Source: Owenia fusiformis
Taxonomy: Eukaryota > Annelida > Polychaeta > Sabellida > Oweniidae
Length of the DNA: 64,000 bases
Direction of reading: 5' to 3'
NCBI GenBank assembly: GCA_903813345.2
Contig: CAIIXF020000003.1
Coordinates: 26,489,248-26,553,247, forward strand
In this document: positions 8,876 to 21,800 of the stretch, piece after piece
How positions within the stretch are numbered: position 1 is the first letter of the stretch
How the letters are laid out: each line of letters starts with the position of its first letter
Position numbers and translations under genes: made by a program
The notes under the pieces: generated by a model
The model's input: the letters and a program-made list of their open reading frames with translations, nothing else
Told to the model about the DNA's origin: nothing
The model's database searches: none

Positions 8876-11800
8876 TTCCATGCAACAATTGACAAAGCTA
8901 TTTATATACATTGAATATACCGTAACAGTCTTTGAGCAATTGACAACAACTAAAAATTTTGGGGGCTTAAGCACTGATTCAAAACATTGCAATTTTGACT
9001 CAGCTCCTTATAATCAAACTATCATTCGTGTCACGCTTGTAAGTATTTTGTACACAGTTCATCAAAAATAAGAAATATTATTTACTCTGAAGTGACATGG
9101 AGGTGATAAACTATTTTTATACTTGCTGATGCATCCATAATAAATGCACTAAAATGGCAGTTTCCCATATGAACAATGGATGTATACAATTTACATTCCT
9201 AAATGAAAACATGTGAAATTAATGGTGTACACATTGGGGTGTATAATACATGATGTACTGTTTGTCGCTCTCATATACATGTATAAAATAAATAATGATA
9301 CTTTAACTAAAATATAAAGAAAACTTTCCTTTCATTTGTAGATTTCTAAAAAGCCATGCATGATTTTTGTTGCTCTGTTTACTTTCTCTTTGGTTACAAG
9401 TTTAGAATTTCACCATGATTTTAAGTACATGTAGTTTAAACGCTTCAAGTCACCAAGATGAAACCACAAAAACATTCATGAAAATCACAAACTAAGAGAG
9501 TTATTTACATTTTCAATAGATGTATATACCGTGTATATAAAATTAACCATGTCATGGGGTATTAAGAGATCACTATTCGATGGTCTTTATGTGTATGAGT
9601 ATGTTTACACGTTCCTACAATCGTTGAGAAAATATTAATACTCTAGGATCATTACCAGAAGCTTTCGTAAAGTTCAGAATTCTTTCATCCATTGTTCGCC
9701 ACTATGACATCATAATATGATTCAAATGATCGATATAGGATTCATAAACTTATGAAAGCATCTGGAAAATACCCTGGGTTATTGGTTAAATAAGCATTGA
9801 CATATTCTAAGTGATGGTTTTGTGAAAGTACTGGTACTAATTTGCGAATGCACTTTTTTCTATGAGTACACTATTTCAAATTCACATTATATAACATTGT
9901 GTTGTTTGTGATAAATATGGCAAGCAAAAATGTCAAGGGCGATATTCACCCTAAACAATACATTCCAACATTCTAGGAACACAGTTGTTTGAATAAAAAG
10001 AAAAATCTAACTGAAGGCCATTTAATTGTTCATTCAGCAGAGCATGGATTTTCTCTTGAAAGAAAATGAGTAAAACACTTTCATTGAAATTTCTAAAAAG
10101 TTAATCCTTGACAGGGTGATTTTCAATAGGGTGGCATTTAATTTTCAAATTTTTAACAGGGGCTACTCCAATACTGGAGAGATAATTGCAGAATCTCCAT
10201 CGCCTTGGTGAACATATGTACAATAAAATCACATTTTGTTTTTTACATGTCAAATCAAAATGGTTATCAACATCATAGTTTGTCACTCTCAAGAAATTAA
10301 GAATTGGACTTCAGGTGTGAATGTACCCCCTCCCTCCCTCTTTCACTGTACTCTGCTAAACAAACAAGAGCCTCAAACTGGTATATTCTAGCATCAGTCT
10401 TGTGCTAATACTACAATCCTCATAAGCCTGACAGCATGAGTAGTTAAGCCAGATATCTCACACATCTCCATGGATACTATGTACAATATATTATATTCCA
10501 TGAGTTCATTGCACTTGTTTACATGTATAAACATTGAAGAAAGAGAAAGTAAGTTATTTTGTTGTCATGGTACCAAAAATACTAAATTCATAATTGTTAT
10601 GGCATGTATGGTACCTATTCTTAATACACACTATTCTGGGAGATTTGAATGATGCTTCAAGCTAAATTCTGAATTTTATCACTTCCGTTAACAATTCAAC
10701 CATCCATCCACCCTTTCTAAAAGATACGAAAAATTTATTTTGAACAGATATGCTCAAATTGAAATTGTATTTTTTCTTAACTTACACTGATTTAGATTCC
10801 TGTAAAATTGTTGATATTTTTTGTTTTATGTTATTCAGTTCCTTTCATCGTTAGAATAAATACAAAGTAATTTTACAACATTTTACAACCTACCCACAAA
10901 ATGACAGTGACAATATTTAGAATTTAGACAGAAACTTTTGAGATATTACCTGATCTACAAGTTTATTGTATATTGAAAATAAAAGTCTGTTTCAAAAGTG
11001 TTGGTTCAGTACATGTATGGTCACTGAGTAATGGCCAACATAAAATTAAAAATAAACAATATTAAGTTTTTTAATAAAAGTAGTAGCTCACTCTGTACAA
11101 TCTACATAATGAAGCAAAAACAATACAATACATACTACAACATTGACAATATTCAAATGCACAATTCTTAAGCGACTTTTATGAACATTTCGCGGGCTCT
11201 GAATATTGATCACTTGACTGGTAGTTAAATAAATATTTACATTTTATAGAATATTTTAAGTACATGTGTATGGCAAGTGTACATGACATCTACATCTTTG
11301 ATATTTTCAAATATGGGTAACTATGTATCACAAAAAGTGGTTTGATACACCAATTCAGATCTAAGTCTACACTGTGGCCCTCTACTGGGATTCCAGCACA
11401 CTAGTTTGATTGTCACTTAATTTATGATCACTCTGAAATAACTTTATGATAGAATGATACTCCTGATTTCCAGTTTCTTTTGAAAATTCATAATTATAGA
11501 AATTTACTGTCTACAGCTTCATGACACTAATTTATACATTTAAAATTTTTGAAAAAAGTGTTCATATACATTACATGTAAAGTACCTGTTATTAAACAAC
11601 ATGAGAAATATTGCAGACATTTTAAGACAGTCTAGCTGACAGAAATGACCAATAAAGAAAATGTCAATGACTTCTCAGAATACTTTACAAGGGGACCATG
11701 TCAATAACTCAATTGTCTCAAAATGTAATTTCAGACTCACTCCTCTCCCTTAACCGAAATTAATTTAACATAAACTGATTCTCCTTCAATTAAAAATCCT

Positions 11801-12324
11801 TTGAAAAATCAATTTAGCTACTATTAGAAAACAATGAACTTGAACCCCCTCCCAAAATGTAATCATTACATTTATTGACCATACATCAATATATTGATAT
11901 TGTTCCTTAAATCACATAACAATATGACATGGCTGGCCATATATTCCTGATCATGTCTATATCTATAAGATACAATTAACTCATTCCATGATTAAGAATA
12001 TTTTTGGCAGTTATTTTGTTTATATCTCATTATACTACATACATAGAACAAATTACATTAATTTCACATCAAATAATTTCATTGATCATTTTATTTCATT
12101 TGGACTTACACATACATGTATAGATGTAAAATCAATTTACAACAACAGAGTGAACTCGTCAATATACAGTACTTATAAATAACTTTCATATATGTACAAA
12201 ATCAAAATTCTTGAACGTCAATATTTAACACTTGACTGCCACACAGCATATAGGCATCGGGAATAACCACATTGGTACATGACATAAACGACTTACAAAC
12301 ATGATTCCCAATGCCTATGTAATA
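8876..12324. other. Intergenic region downstream of the CUB receptor gene
   Basis: AT-rich, with no coding feature on either strand. The part nearest 12324 is likely the 3' UTR of the - strand receptor; possible AATAAA signals on that strand lie at 12090-12095 and 11871-11876, and I cannot choose between them. No repeat family was recognised. Confidence 0.55.
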
Positions 12325-12842
12325 CTACACTTGTACCGGAAACGTAATTTTCTCTGGTTCCGTTTTAGTATAAGACACACTTCCAGTTCCTCCAGTCTCC
12401 CCTGACCGCCCCGATTTACCCGATCTACTACTCGTGGGGGTATACGAGCGGTGATATGAGGGGGGAGCCTGAGATGATGAACACCCAGATCCAGTCTGTG
12501 AAAATGATTCTCGTGGATTGTATTGAGTAAATGGGCCTGTGGGTGGCCCTGGTCCACCTACAGGGGCCTGATGCATGGGCTGGTAACCATGTTGTGTGTA
12601 ATGTGTTGCGGGAGTATAGTTAATCCCATGGCCAGATTGTTGACCTGTAACACCCGAGGTGTTGCTACTGTATATACTTGGTGGCCCATTACTTCCACTA
12701 TATGCAGTCATTGGATGATCATTTGGGTATTGTTGCCCATTTGGTCTATTATTGAATTGCTGCCCATTAGGGATGTTATATGGTTGCTGCTGCTGTTGTT
12801 GTTGCCCATTAGGACCTTCATTGAACTGGTTGTTTGCTGCAT
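12325..12842 (-). CDS. CUB receptor last exon: cytoplasmic tail
   Basis: Acceptor ttattattcag on the - strand, stop at 12325-12327. The tail opens with repeated PNGQQ motifs including a seven-Gln run, then Tyr/Pro/Ser-rich sequence, an APPSYHRSY segment (PPxY type, WW-domain ligand), a Gly/Ser/Arg stretch, and ends FPVQV, which fits a class II PDZ ligand. Disordered signalling tail by composition. Confidence 0.88.
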
Positions 12843-15800
12843 CTGAATAATAAGAAAAGAAATTAAGATATGGTGGCAATATCATTACTTTCAAAATGCA
12901 CATATAGTTGATAGCAGTATCATCAGGCTCTGCGAGACTTAAAGTTTACACCCTAGCTCAGTTCACATTGATTTTCCCATTAAACAGGCCTGTATTCCAG
13001 ATTGTAGGAATTCTCAACATGAGAACTGTATAATCATTAGTAAAAGGTAGAGTGGAGTAAGGCAAGCTGAAGATAAAGGGTAACATATTACATACTTGGT
13101 TTTTGTTGATTTACTGGTTTATATGGCCCACTGGCTGAAACTGACGTCGCTGATGTTGTCACGTTATCTGGTATTGAATCTTTACGACACTTCCGACAGC
13201 AGCAACAAACAACACAGACAATAATGACAGTTACAAGTATGATACTGCCAATTGAGATTGCTATGGATGCGGTTACCCCTAGTGACAAGAACTTTGTCAA
13301 TATATCACCATCTGAAAATAGATAGGAAACATATTTGATAATTCTATATTTCAAATGCATACACTTTCAACAAAACTTCCATTTATCCAAATGGAATCAT
13401 CCAAAGAAAAGTATAAAATTGGTAAGTAAATTAATGGATGCACACTGATATGTTTAATTGAATGGAATTTGTTAAATCATAGTGGATTTTACGTTAGCAG
13501 GTTCTGCCATCTATTGATTATTAGAGTTTTAGTTCAATTATTTAATGCATTAGTTTCCCATATTTTGAATAGGGACAATTTTTCTTGATCTTTTATATAA
13601 ATAAGAGAGTTCCTTCAAACCTCTTATATTGAAAAGTCATCAACTTTAACCTAGTATAGAGGGACCAGATTACATTGCCTCAAAAATTCAAGGTGTCCAG
13701 AAAGTCTCCCAACACTTTACATAGACTATGCACAGTAATTGTAAAAAAGACGCCTTGGACACCCTGTATATTATAGTATGTTTTATAATGGTTTCATAAA
13801 GTAACTGTTAATTGTAAAATTCTTATTTTGACAGGTAACACAAGGAATCATGTCAGCCATGGTGTTGGATATTCTCTTATGTAAAAGTACAGCAGAGATG
13901 TTATTGGAGTAACTAAGTGAATGCAAGTTACAGGCAAGCAAGTATAAACAGTTTGAACAAGTAGGTACAAGTCAAAGTGAGTACAAATTAGTCCAAGCAG
14001 GCAGACACTAGTCAGAGCCAGCAGCTGTTAAAAGTTAAAGCAAGCAACTATAATGAAGTCAAAGCAAGCAAGTAAAAAGATGTCAAAGCAAGCAAGTAAA
14101 AACAAGTCAATGCTAGCAAGTACAAACAAGCAAGTAAAAACAAGAAAAACAAGCAAGTACAAACAAGCCAAAGCAATCAAGTACAAACAAGTCAAAGCAA
14201 GCAAGTATGACCAAGCCAAACAAAGCAGGTTTTGCAAGTTGACAATATATCATGCTACATTCATTGCCTGAAGATCTCTCACTCTAGTATATCACTCAAC
14301 CAACATTAAACATCTCAGATATCTCATTAAGCAATATTACACATCCCTTAAGGATATTGATAAACTCAAGTAGTGATGATCTGATTTTAATCTGTATTAT
14401 TATCAAAATTGAAGTTATTTTACATTTAAATGGGAAATCGAGAATTACTGCAACTATTAAAGAATATGCATGTCAAATTTTCCAAATATTAATAATTAAT
14501 ATATTTCACTTTTCAAAATTTTGCGAGGGGTGAAATGAAAAATAGGCCTTTGTTCTTTGTAATGAGGAAGAAATACAGATTAGTCAGCATTTGATTTATT
14601 ACATCATAATTTACCCTTACATAATACCCCATAAAACTTCCTAACATATAAAAAAATGTATTATCCTCGCTAAATACCAGGCCTGTCACCTTATAGAAGG
14701 TAACTCTATTAAGTTAATTTTGTGTGCAATTTGTGGTTGATTTTTTAAAATAATATAAACCACAATTTTTTATTAAAGCAAAGCTCATTGAGAATCTGTT
14801 GAGAATATCACATCTGAAACCCCCAATTTAAAATTAGTTACTATGGCAACTATGGATTTCATAATAATGGGAATCTGTTTTCTAATTCTGAAACTGAATC
14901 AAGATAGACAAAATGACCAGACTATACTTTTACTGAAAGTATTATTATTATTATCAAGTATGGGGATAATGTATGTATTTATCCCATATTAATTTCACCC
15001 ATTTCCATGTTATGGTACATTGAAAACGATGAATCCCAAAGGGAAATGTATCAATATAATAATTTACAATGAAAATTGTAAGTTATTATAGGGGAGGGTG
15101 ACACCTTAGCTTTAGCTATAAATATGGCATTTCAACAACACCTTTTGGTTCACGTTGAAAATCTGTATCCAGAGAACAATTAGTTGACAATTAAGGGAAA
15201 TGACGAATGGCAAATTCTTAAGACTTACGCTATTTTTTTATTTTTTTTATTAAATTTATTTCAATAGAATACAAAAAATGTAAATACACAGACATGTAAA
15301 TTCTTAAATCGCCACAATGGCATTATATAAGAATAAGAATAGGGGGCAGGTGGAAGTAGAAGTGGCAGAGCAGGCAGGGTCTTGGACTAGGGCAAGTGTC
15401 GACTTAGACTTACGCTATGACATGCTATTCCTATATTCCTAGATATTTGCCCATTTAATGATATTTCATTATATTCAACAATATAAGAATTGATAACCAA
15501 GACTCAAAACTTTCCAGAAAATATAAAGGTACATTTGGTAAGAAACTTTGAAAAATTATATCGCCAGTACGAACACTAATCAAAAATATCATTTACAGAT
15601 GAACTATTTCTGAAAAGGGTAAATCTTGAATTGAAGATGGAGTCCCTCAATGTTTCTCACCAAACATTCCTTGTTCTTTACAAAAAGAATCAATTTATAG
15701 TCACTTAAGTTTCAAGGGGAGGAGAAGGTCAACCTGAAACAATTACGTTTTTTTTTTGTACGTAAATCAATATATTGATACATCTCTTAACAATTTACTT

Positions 15801-18800
15801 ACTGAATGGCGATAATACATGCCAATAATTAGAAAATTCCTGTATATAAGAGTTACCTATTCCCATTGTCCTTCTAGCTTAATATTCTCAATATGGTATC
15901 CTCGCAAAATACTCAAATAAATAAAATCTATACATTTTTAGGATAATATCCAGAAATCAATTAAAGTTCAGTCTGAGGTATATAAATTATATTTATCAGT
16001 TTAATGAGCAATTTTTGAGAGTCCCAAAAATGGCTTTTTTCATTAAAATTGGTAAAACTATGTTCCATTTGTGCAGGAACTTGCAATATAATAGAAATTC
16101 CTGTGTAAAATTGTGTATATGGAAATTGAAATCAATTTGCAGAGGAATATCTTTAAGCGATTACATCACTCAACGACGCCACACAACAGCAAAGTATAGA
16201 TTATTAATAACCTTTGTGCTTTGAGTGATCCTAGAGTTTACAGGAATTTCTATTCAGGCCTAAAGCACCCTAGTTCTGGTGTTTCATGATGTAATATACT
16301 GTAAAACACATTGCATAATTCGTAGAAGGAATATTCGTGATTTGTACATTTGTTTCTTTTTGCATACTCATGTTTTACGATTTTTGCAAGTGCCTGATTT
16401 TAAGCCAGGGATAAAATTTTAAATTTGCAGCTTCTTGAATTTGCAATTTTACGCCCATGTGTAACATTCAAGATGTCTGTGAATTTAATGTGATTTACAG
16501 TACATACGTTCCTCTTCTAGTAATCGCTTAGGTTGATAGCCTAGTTTAAAAGTCCCAATGATCATATCTTTTTTCTATAATTTGAATTGACTATCTAAGT
16601 CTCCAGGAGTTAGATTTAAATGCATAATTATCTTTTTCTATAATTTGAATTGATGGCTAGGTTATCTTATTCTCTAAGAGTTTGAATTTAATACATAATT
16701 GCTTTGTCCCTTGCCATTTTACCCAACTTCCATTTCCTCTAAAACAATAGCTACAATGAAATCAAATTACACAAAATCAATAATGATTTTATTCTTTTAT
16801 ATGTTACCAAAAACCTTTAAGATTGTCACTGTATGACAAGTCCCTTTGACAACATGACATTTTCTATAATATAAAGTAGGAGAAGAATTGGTAGGTAGAG
16901 TAATCCACAGAGGTTCAATGATGCAATGTAATATTAACTAATGGATTTTGCTCAATAAACAATTTTTAATCAATGAGAAAACTAGAATGAAAACCATATA
17001 TCTTCTCTTATATAATGAGGCTATAAGGCTAGTATTTGGTATTGAGAATGGCCATGCAGTTTGGGGTAGATAATACCTATATGTCATATCTATATCTGAG
17101 GAGTGGTCATTTTTTGAGCAACATCTCATATGTGATCGGTAATCAGATATGCTGATGTTAATAATGTTGAACTAGTAAGCCAACTATAGGCAGAAAACAC
17201 CAATAATGTAAAGTTTATTTTGGATACAGGGTTTATCCCTCGGGAAATATGTATATCTCCCCTCAGTCCCTATACATCCTCTAGTGAGGTACAAAAAGCT
17301 CTCTCAGGACAAACACATTATCCAAACCGTCTTATGTATCCAAGAGAATAATAGGCCTCCCACAATAATGTCTAAAAGTCCCTTAAATTCCAAGTATCTA
17401 CACAAGACTGAGGAAAAATGATAAAAATTTACCATGGTCAGAGTTGATTGTAATTCCATTGCTGATCATGATTGAACATGGTATACCATGGTTTACGTTT
17501 AAACTTAGTATCCCATATTAAAGTTTGATGAATACCCTGACTTTGAGGGCAAATTAACCTGAGCTAGTATCATCTGTGGCATAACAGTGTAGCTGGCAAT
17601 GATATATTGTTTCAATTTTCTCTACTTGCTATTAGTCACAGCCTGTAAATGGGAAAATTATACAGTCACGTCATTGTAGAAAAACGGAACAGAATTGTAA
17701 ATCATTATATCATCCTATATGAAATGAGGTACAGCTAAACCTGTCCAATTTTGATTGCTGCCAAGCCTGGCCTAAAGTGTTCACATTTTGAGTGTTCACA
17801 TCAGAGGTTCTCAGTGGCGATTGTGTGTCCATGGGACATCGAATTGGGACTATAAAAACACACATTTCAAGGTGTCTACCTAAATGTCTAGGCCATTAGA
17901 CAACATGAGGTATAACACCATGCAGGAACAGAAACACAAAACAACATTCAATGAACAACAAAGAAATCAATACAAGAACTACTGAAAGAACTATGATATT
18001 AACAAGGCAAAAAGTGAATAAATGCTTATACCTAAAATCAAAAATGGCCACAATGCCTATAAACTTAATAATTTTAGATTTCCAACCATACCAAGAGATA
18101 TTCCAGAAATGTTCAAATTAATTTGTCTGCTTAATCCCCTCCCCCACCTGAAGAACACTATTAGCCAGGTGATTCATACTGCCCAATCTACATCACCATA
18201 ACATAGCAGATATAAATGTGGACTGGGCACAGGCACATATCACGACAACTCTCAGGCCTGTAGCCAGCTTTTGCCAAGAAGCTGGTTCACTATTCAAAAA
18301 TTCCAGGGGGATTCACATTTGACAACTTTGGCCCAAAATAACTTGAAAAGTGCTAAGAATAGTGAGGACCTGCATGATTTTGGAAGAATTTTCGCTTGAA
18401 CATACATAAAAATACAAATCATCACAAAGCTGCAATAGGAAAGAGTCTTTTCATTTCACTGGTTGGGGCCAATCTGAATTGCCACCTTATACCAAAATCA
18501 TGTGTTCTCTACTGAGTATGCAGCTGACATTGTGTTAAAACACACTGAGTGTTGACTCATAAAAAGGAACAATTGTAGTTAGCAATGAAAAGGCAAACAT
18601 GTGCATAGTCATGTCCTGAGTCACGTTTCTGTTTCTGGTAATGTTTTACGAGCAACTCTCATAGTTTTATGGTTAATTAATTGCATAAGTGCAACTGGAT
18701 TGCCAGAAATGTCCCATTCCAGGTCAGCCAATGACATACATTTACCTATATTATGGTTATATTATGGTCATATTATGGTTAAACCATGGGCATAGTCAAG

Positions 18801-21800
18801 CATACATCTTGGATTACCAAGGTATGAAGTTTTCATATTGAAAATCTTACTGGTAAGCGAGTATGAGGCATGAGGAGAGCATTAGGCAACTGTCTCGCCA
18901 AAATTTTACAGAAAATAAGTATTTTCAATTAAAAGTGAGAAAATGAAGTCATTTTGCTACAGTATTTTCTCCCTTTACTCAACCCAGATACCAGGTACAG
19001 TTTCACCACCAGGTGGCTAATTTAGGTTAGATAGCATGGCAGATATAGCATAAAAAGTTCCCTTAAACTTGAATAATGAATATTCATCAGTTTTAGTGTA
19101 TCAATTTTCATATTACCTATATATCTGAGGGTAACATGCAAATATTCCATGGTGTATCTGATAAAGTAGTTATACAAATATTTCATGACGTAAATCAAGA
19201 TCATTTCTCCTTGCATCTAATCTACTTGCATCACCCAATTTAATTCCACCTTGCCTATTTTTAGATCTTGATTGTATGCCCTTTAGAATAGAACCATTGT
19301 TGCAACTTGCAAAAAGAAGAGCCAGATTAATTAATTCTGTAAACTAACTGCCAAGTCCTCTCACTGACACAAATGCCATGTTTAGTGATTCACTATTTCC
19401 GGAAGTGTCAGATACGTAATAATGGACTAATCTAAGATATTCCTCTATCAAATCTCTGATATACCATTATGGTATTAGTAATAATCCATATCACTCTCTA
19501 CAATGATAATACCAGCTTTGCATTGTATCTATTACATAAAACTCATTATCAATTAGACTTTTCCTATCATGGACTGATCCGATGTCACTTGCTGACTCAA
19601 ATACGTTTTATCAAAAACATACTTTGTATGACAAAATAACAGTGACTTTCTAGTAACTGCCATAATTGAATGTCATCGTATGTTTTTGAAACCTATAGAT
19701 AGAAATTATGTAAGTATCTGTATGAATTTCAAATACTCGTATTTAAGTACAAGTTCATTTAGTACTAACTGAATAACTTTAAATACAATACAATGAAAGC
19801 AATTTAAGGAAGAATGATATTGACTCTTCAGTTTACAGTTTGATAATCAAGATATTTGTTTGTTTTTCCAGCTATACTCAAACAAGCACAAATATATAAG
19901 TTTCTCAGAAAATCATATGAATATTTTCATAGAATTTCAAAATAGCAGAATTTGTTTCTTTCGACTTCTACCAATTTCTTGTTTCCAGTTTTAAGGGAGA
20001 CTAGATTAATAAAGAAGAGACTTACTATATCATTCATTTCAAAATCACCATACAGGGCGTTCATAAAGTTCTTGCAAAAGTTCTGTAAAATTTTTGTATC
20101 TCAGTCAATCTGGCTGAAATTTCCACTCAGTATACCTATACTATTCATACATTGAGATCCTAAGTTATAATTAATAGGTTCTTGAGGAAAAAAAGTTATG
20201 GTTGCTATAGTCACATGAGTCCGGGGTAGGCGGAGCAGGCAAAAAAGGATCTGTCTTGTTTGAATGCTCAACATGTTTTTAACTTGTCCTATTTACTTTG
20301 ATAACAGTATCTCAGGAGTATAGGTGTTCAAAATAGTGTCTATTGTGTTCTATACACCTCTGCTGTCTTACATACCATTCCTCACATAGATGGGGGAATC
20401 CATTTGGAAAATCTGTACCGATTGATCTTCGTACGGATAGCTTTCATCAATGTCATCTGATCCTTTCGTTCTTGGACGGCTTGATCTAGCACTGTCCTTA
20501 CGCTTTGTTCTACCATCAGTAAATGTCTTAGTCCATTTTGTAAATGGTTCTTTTGGCCATAGCCTACTTCCAATACACCTTATGAATATCATCAAGTGTA
20601 TGTGTTCTTGAATTTCCCAGTAAAACATACATCCCAATGCTCCTGATTATTTGTAATTGCAAATCATCATCTTTTGCTGATTTTGCAGCCATTTCCACAA
20701 AAATGAAATTGATGTTGCCTTTCACAAAGTCCGATGTCAACAACCTATATAGGTCACTATGATACCATGAGTGATGTCATGAATCAAAGACATTTCAACT
20801 ATGATGTCATCATATGACATCATCTAGTGTTTACATGGCAACATTGGCTTGTTTTGTATTTTCAAGCATACTTTAAAGTATGTTAAAGTTACCTCTCACC
20901 CATATTTTTTATCTAAATTTTTCTTTTTTTCAATGCTGCTCCGCCTACCCCCAACTCGTGTTACTCTAGCAATCATAACTTTTTTTCTTCAAGGACATAT
21001 TCATTATTATTCAAGATTCAAATGTATGAATAGTGTAGGTATACTGAGTGAAAATTTCGGCCAGATTGATTGAGAAACAAAAAATTTAGAGTACTTTTGC
21101 AAGAACTTTATGAACACCCTGTATAATCTTTAGGTTATGTTCATAGTTTGATAAGGTGATTAGTATGTCTCAGAACCAGTTACCTACATTATATCCAATT
21201 GCATTAGGAGAAGCCCCTCGGCTAGGTCAATCTTTTATTTCAATCTATTGTCAACAAAGGAGTAAAAACCTCAAAGTTAAAATAATATTATGATATCAGA
21301 AAATCTAGCCTGGGGGGCTGGAATCTTGAATGCATAGATCATTAATTATGAAATTAATACTTCCATATAAAAATGGAAAGTTCAACTACTGTGAAACCTG
21401 TATATAGTGAACAACTTGAAGCTACAAAAAACTGTTGATCAATGAAAGAGCCTTTTTCGAAACAGAAATCAGTGGAGTATATCCCAAGAAAATGTGTTTA
21501 TTTGGGATAGGGGTTTACTGGGCTAAGGTTTTCACTATGGACAGGTGTCTACTAAAGAGAGGTGTTCACTAAGACAGGTTTGACAGGAGTATCTGATCTG
21601 AAACTGCCAGATCTGCAAATAGAAACAGTGAAACCTGTATAAGTGAACACTTCTTATATGTGTATGAAGTAAACACCTCCAAATATGACCACTTGTCAGT
21701 TATTAAATCATTCGACAAAGAATGTACAGTGAAACCTGTCTTAGTGAACACCTCTCCCTAGTGAACACATGTCTCTCATAGATATCCTTCCTCTGCATAT

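Noticed and set aside
8582-8992. Frame with Arg/Pro/Ser/Val repeats (RPSVRPYVRPSV type)
   Set aside because: Translation of the ACGG microsatellite plus flanking element; no domain and no gene context.
12523-12846. 107-codon + strand frame with Leu-rich end
   Set aside because: Antisense shadow of the Gln-rich tail exon; the CAG-type repeats read as Leu on the other strand.
14028-14271. Leu/Ala/Cys-rich and Lys/Ser-rich frames
   Set aside because: Produced by the purine-rich tandem repeat.
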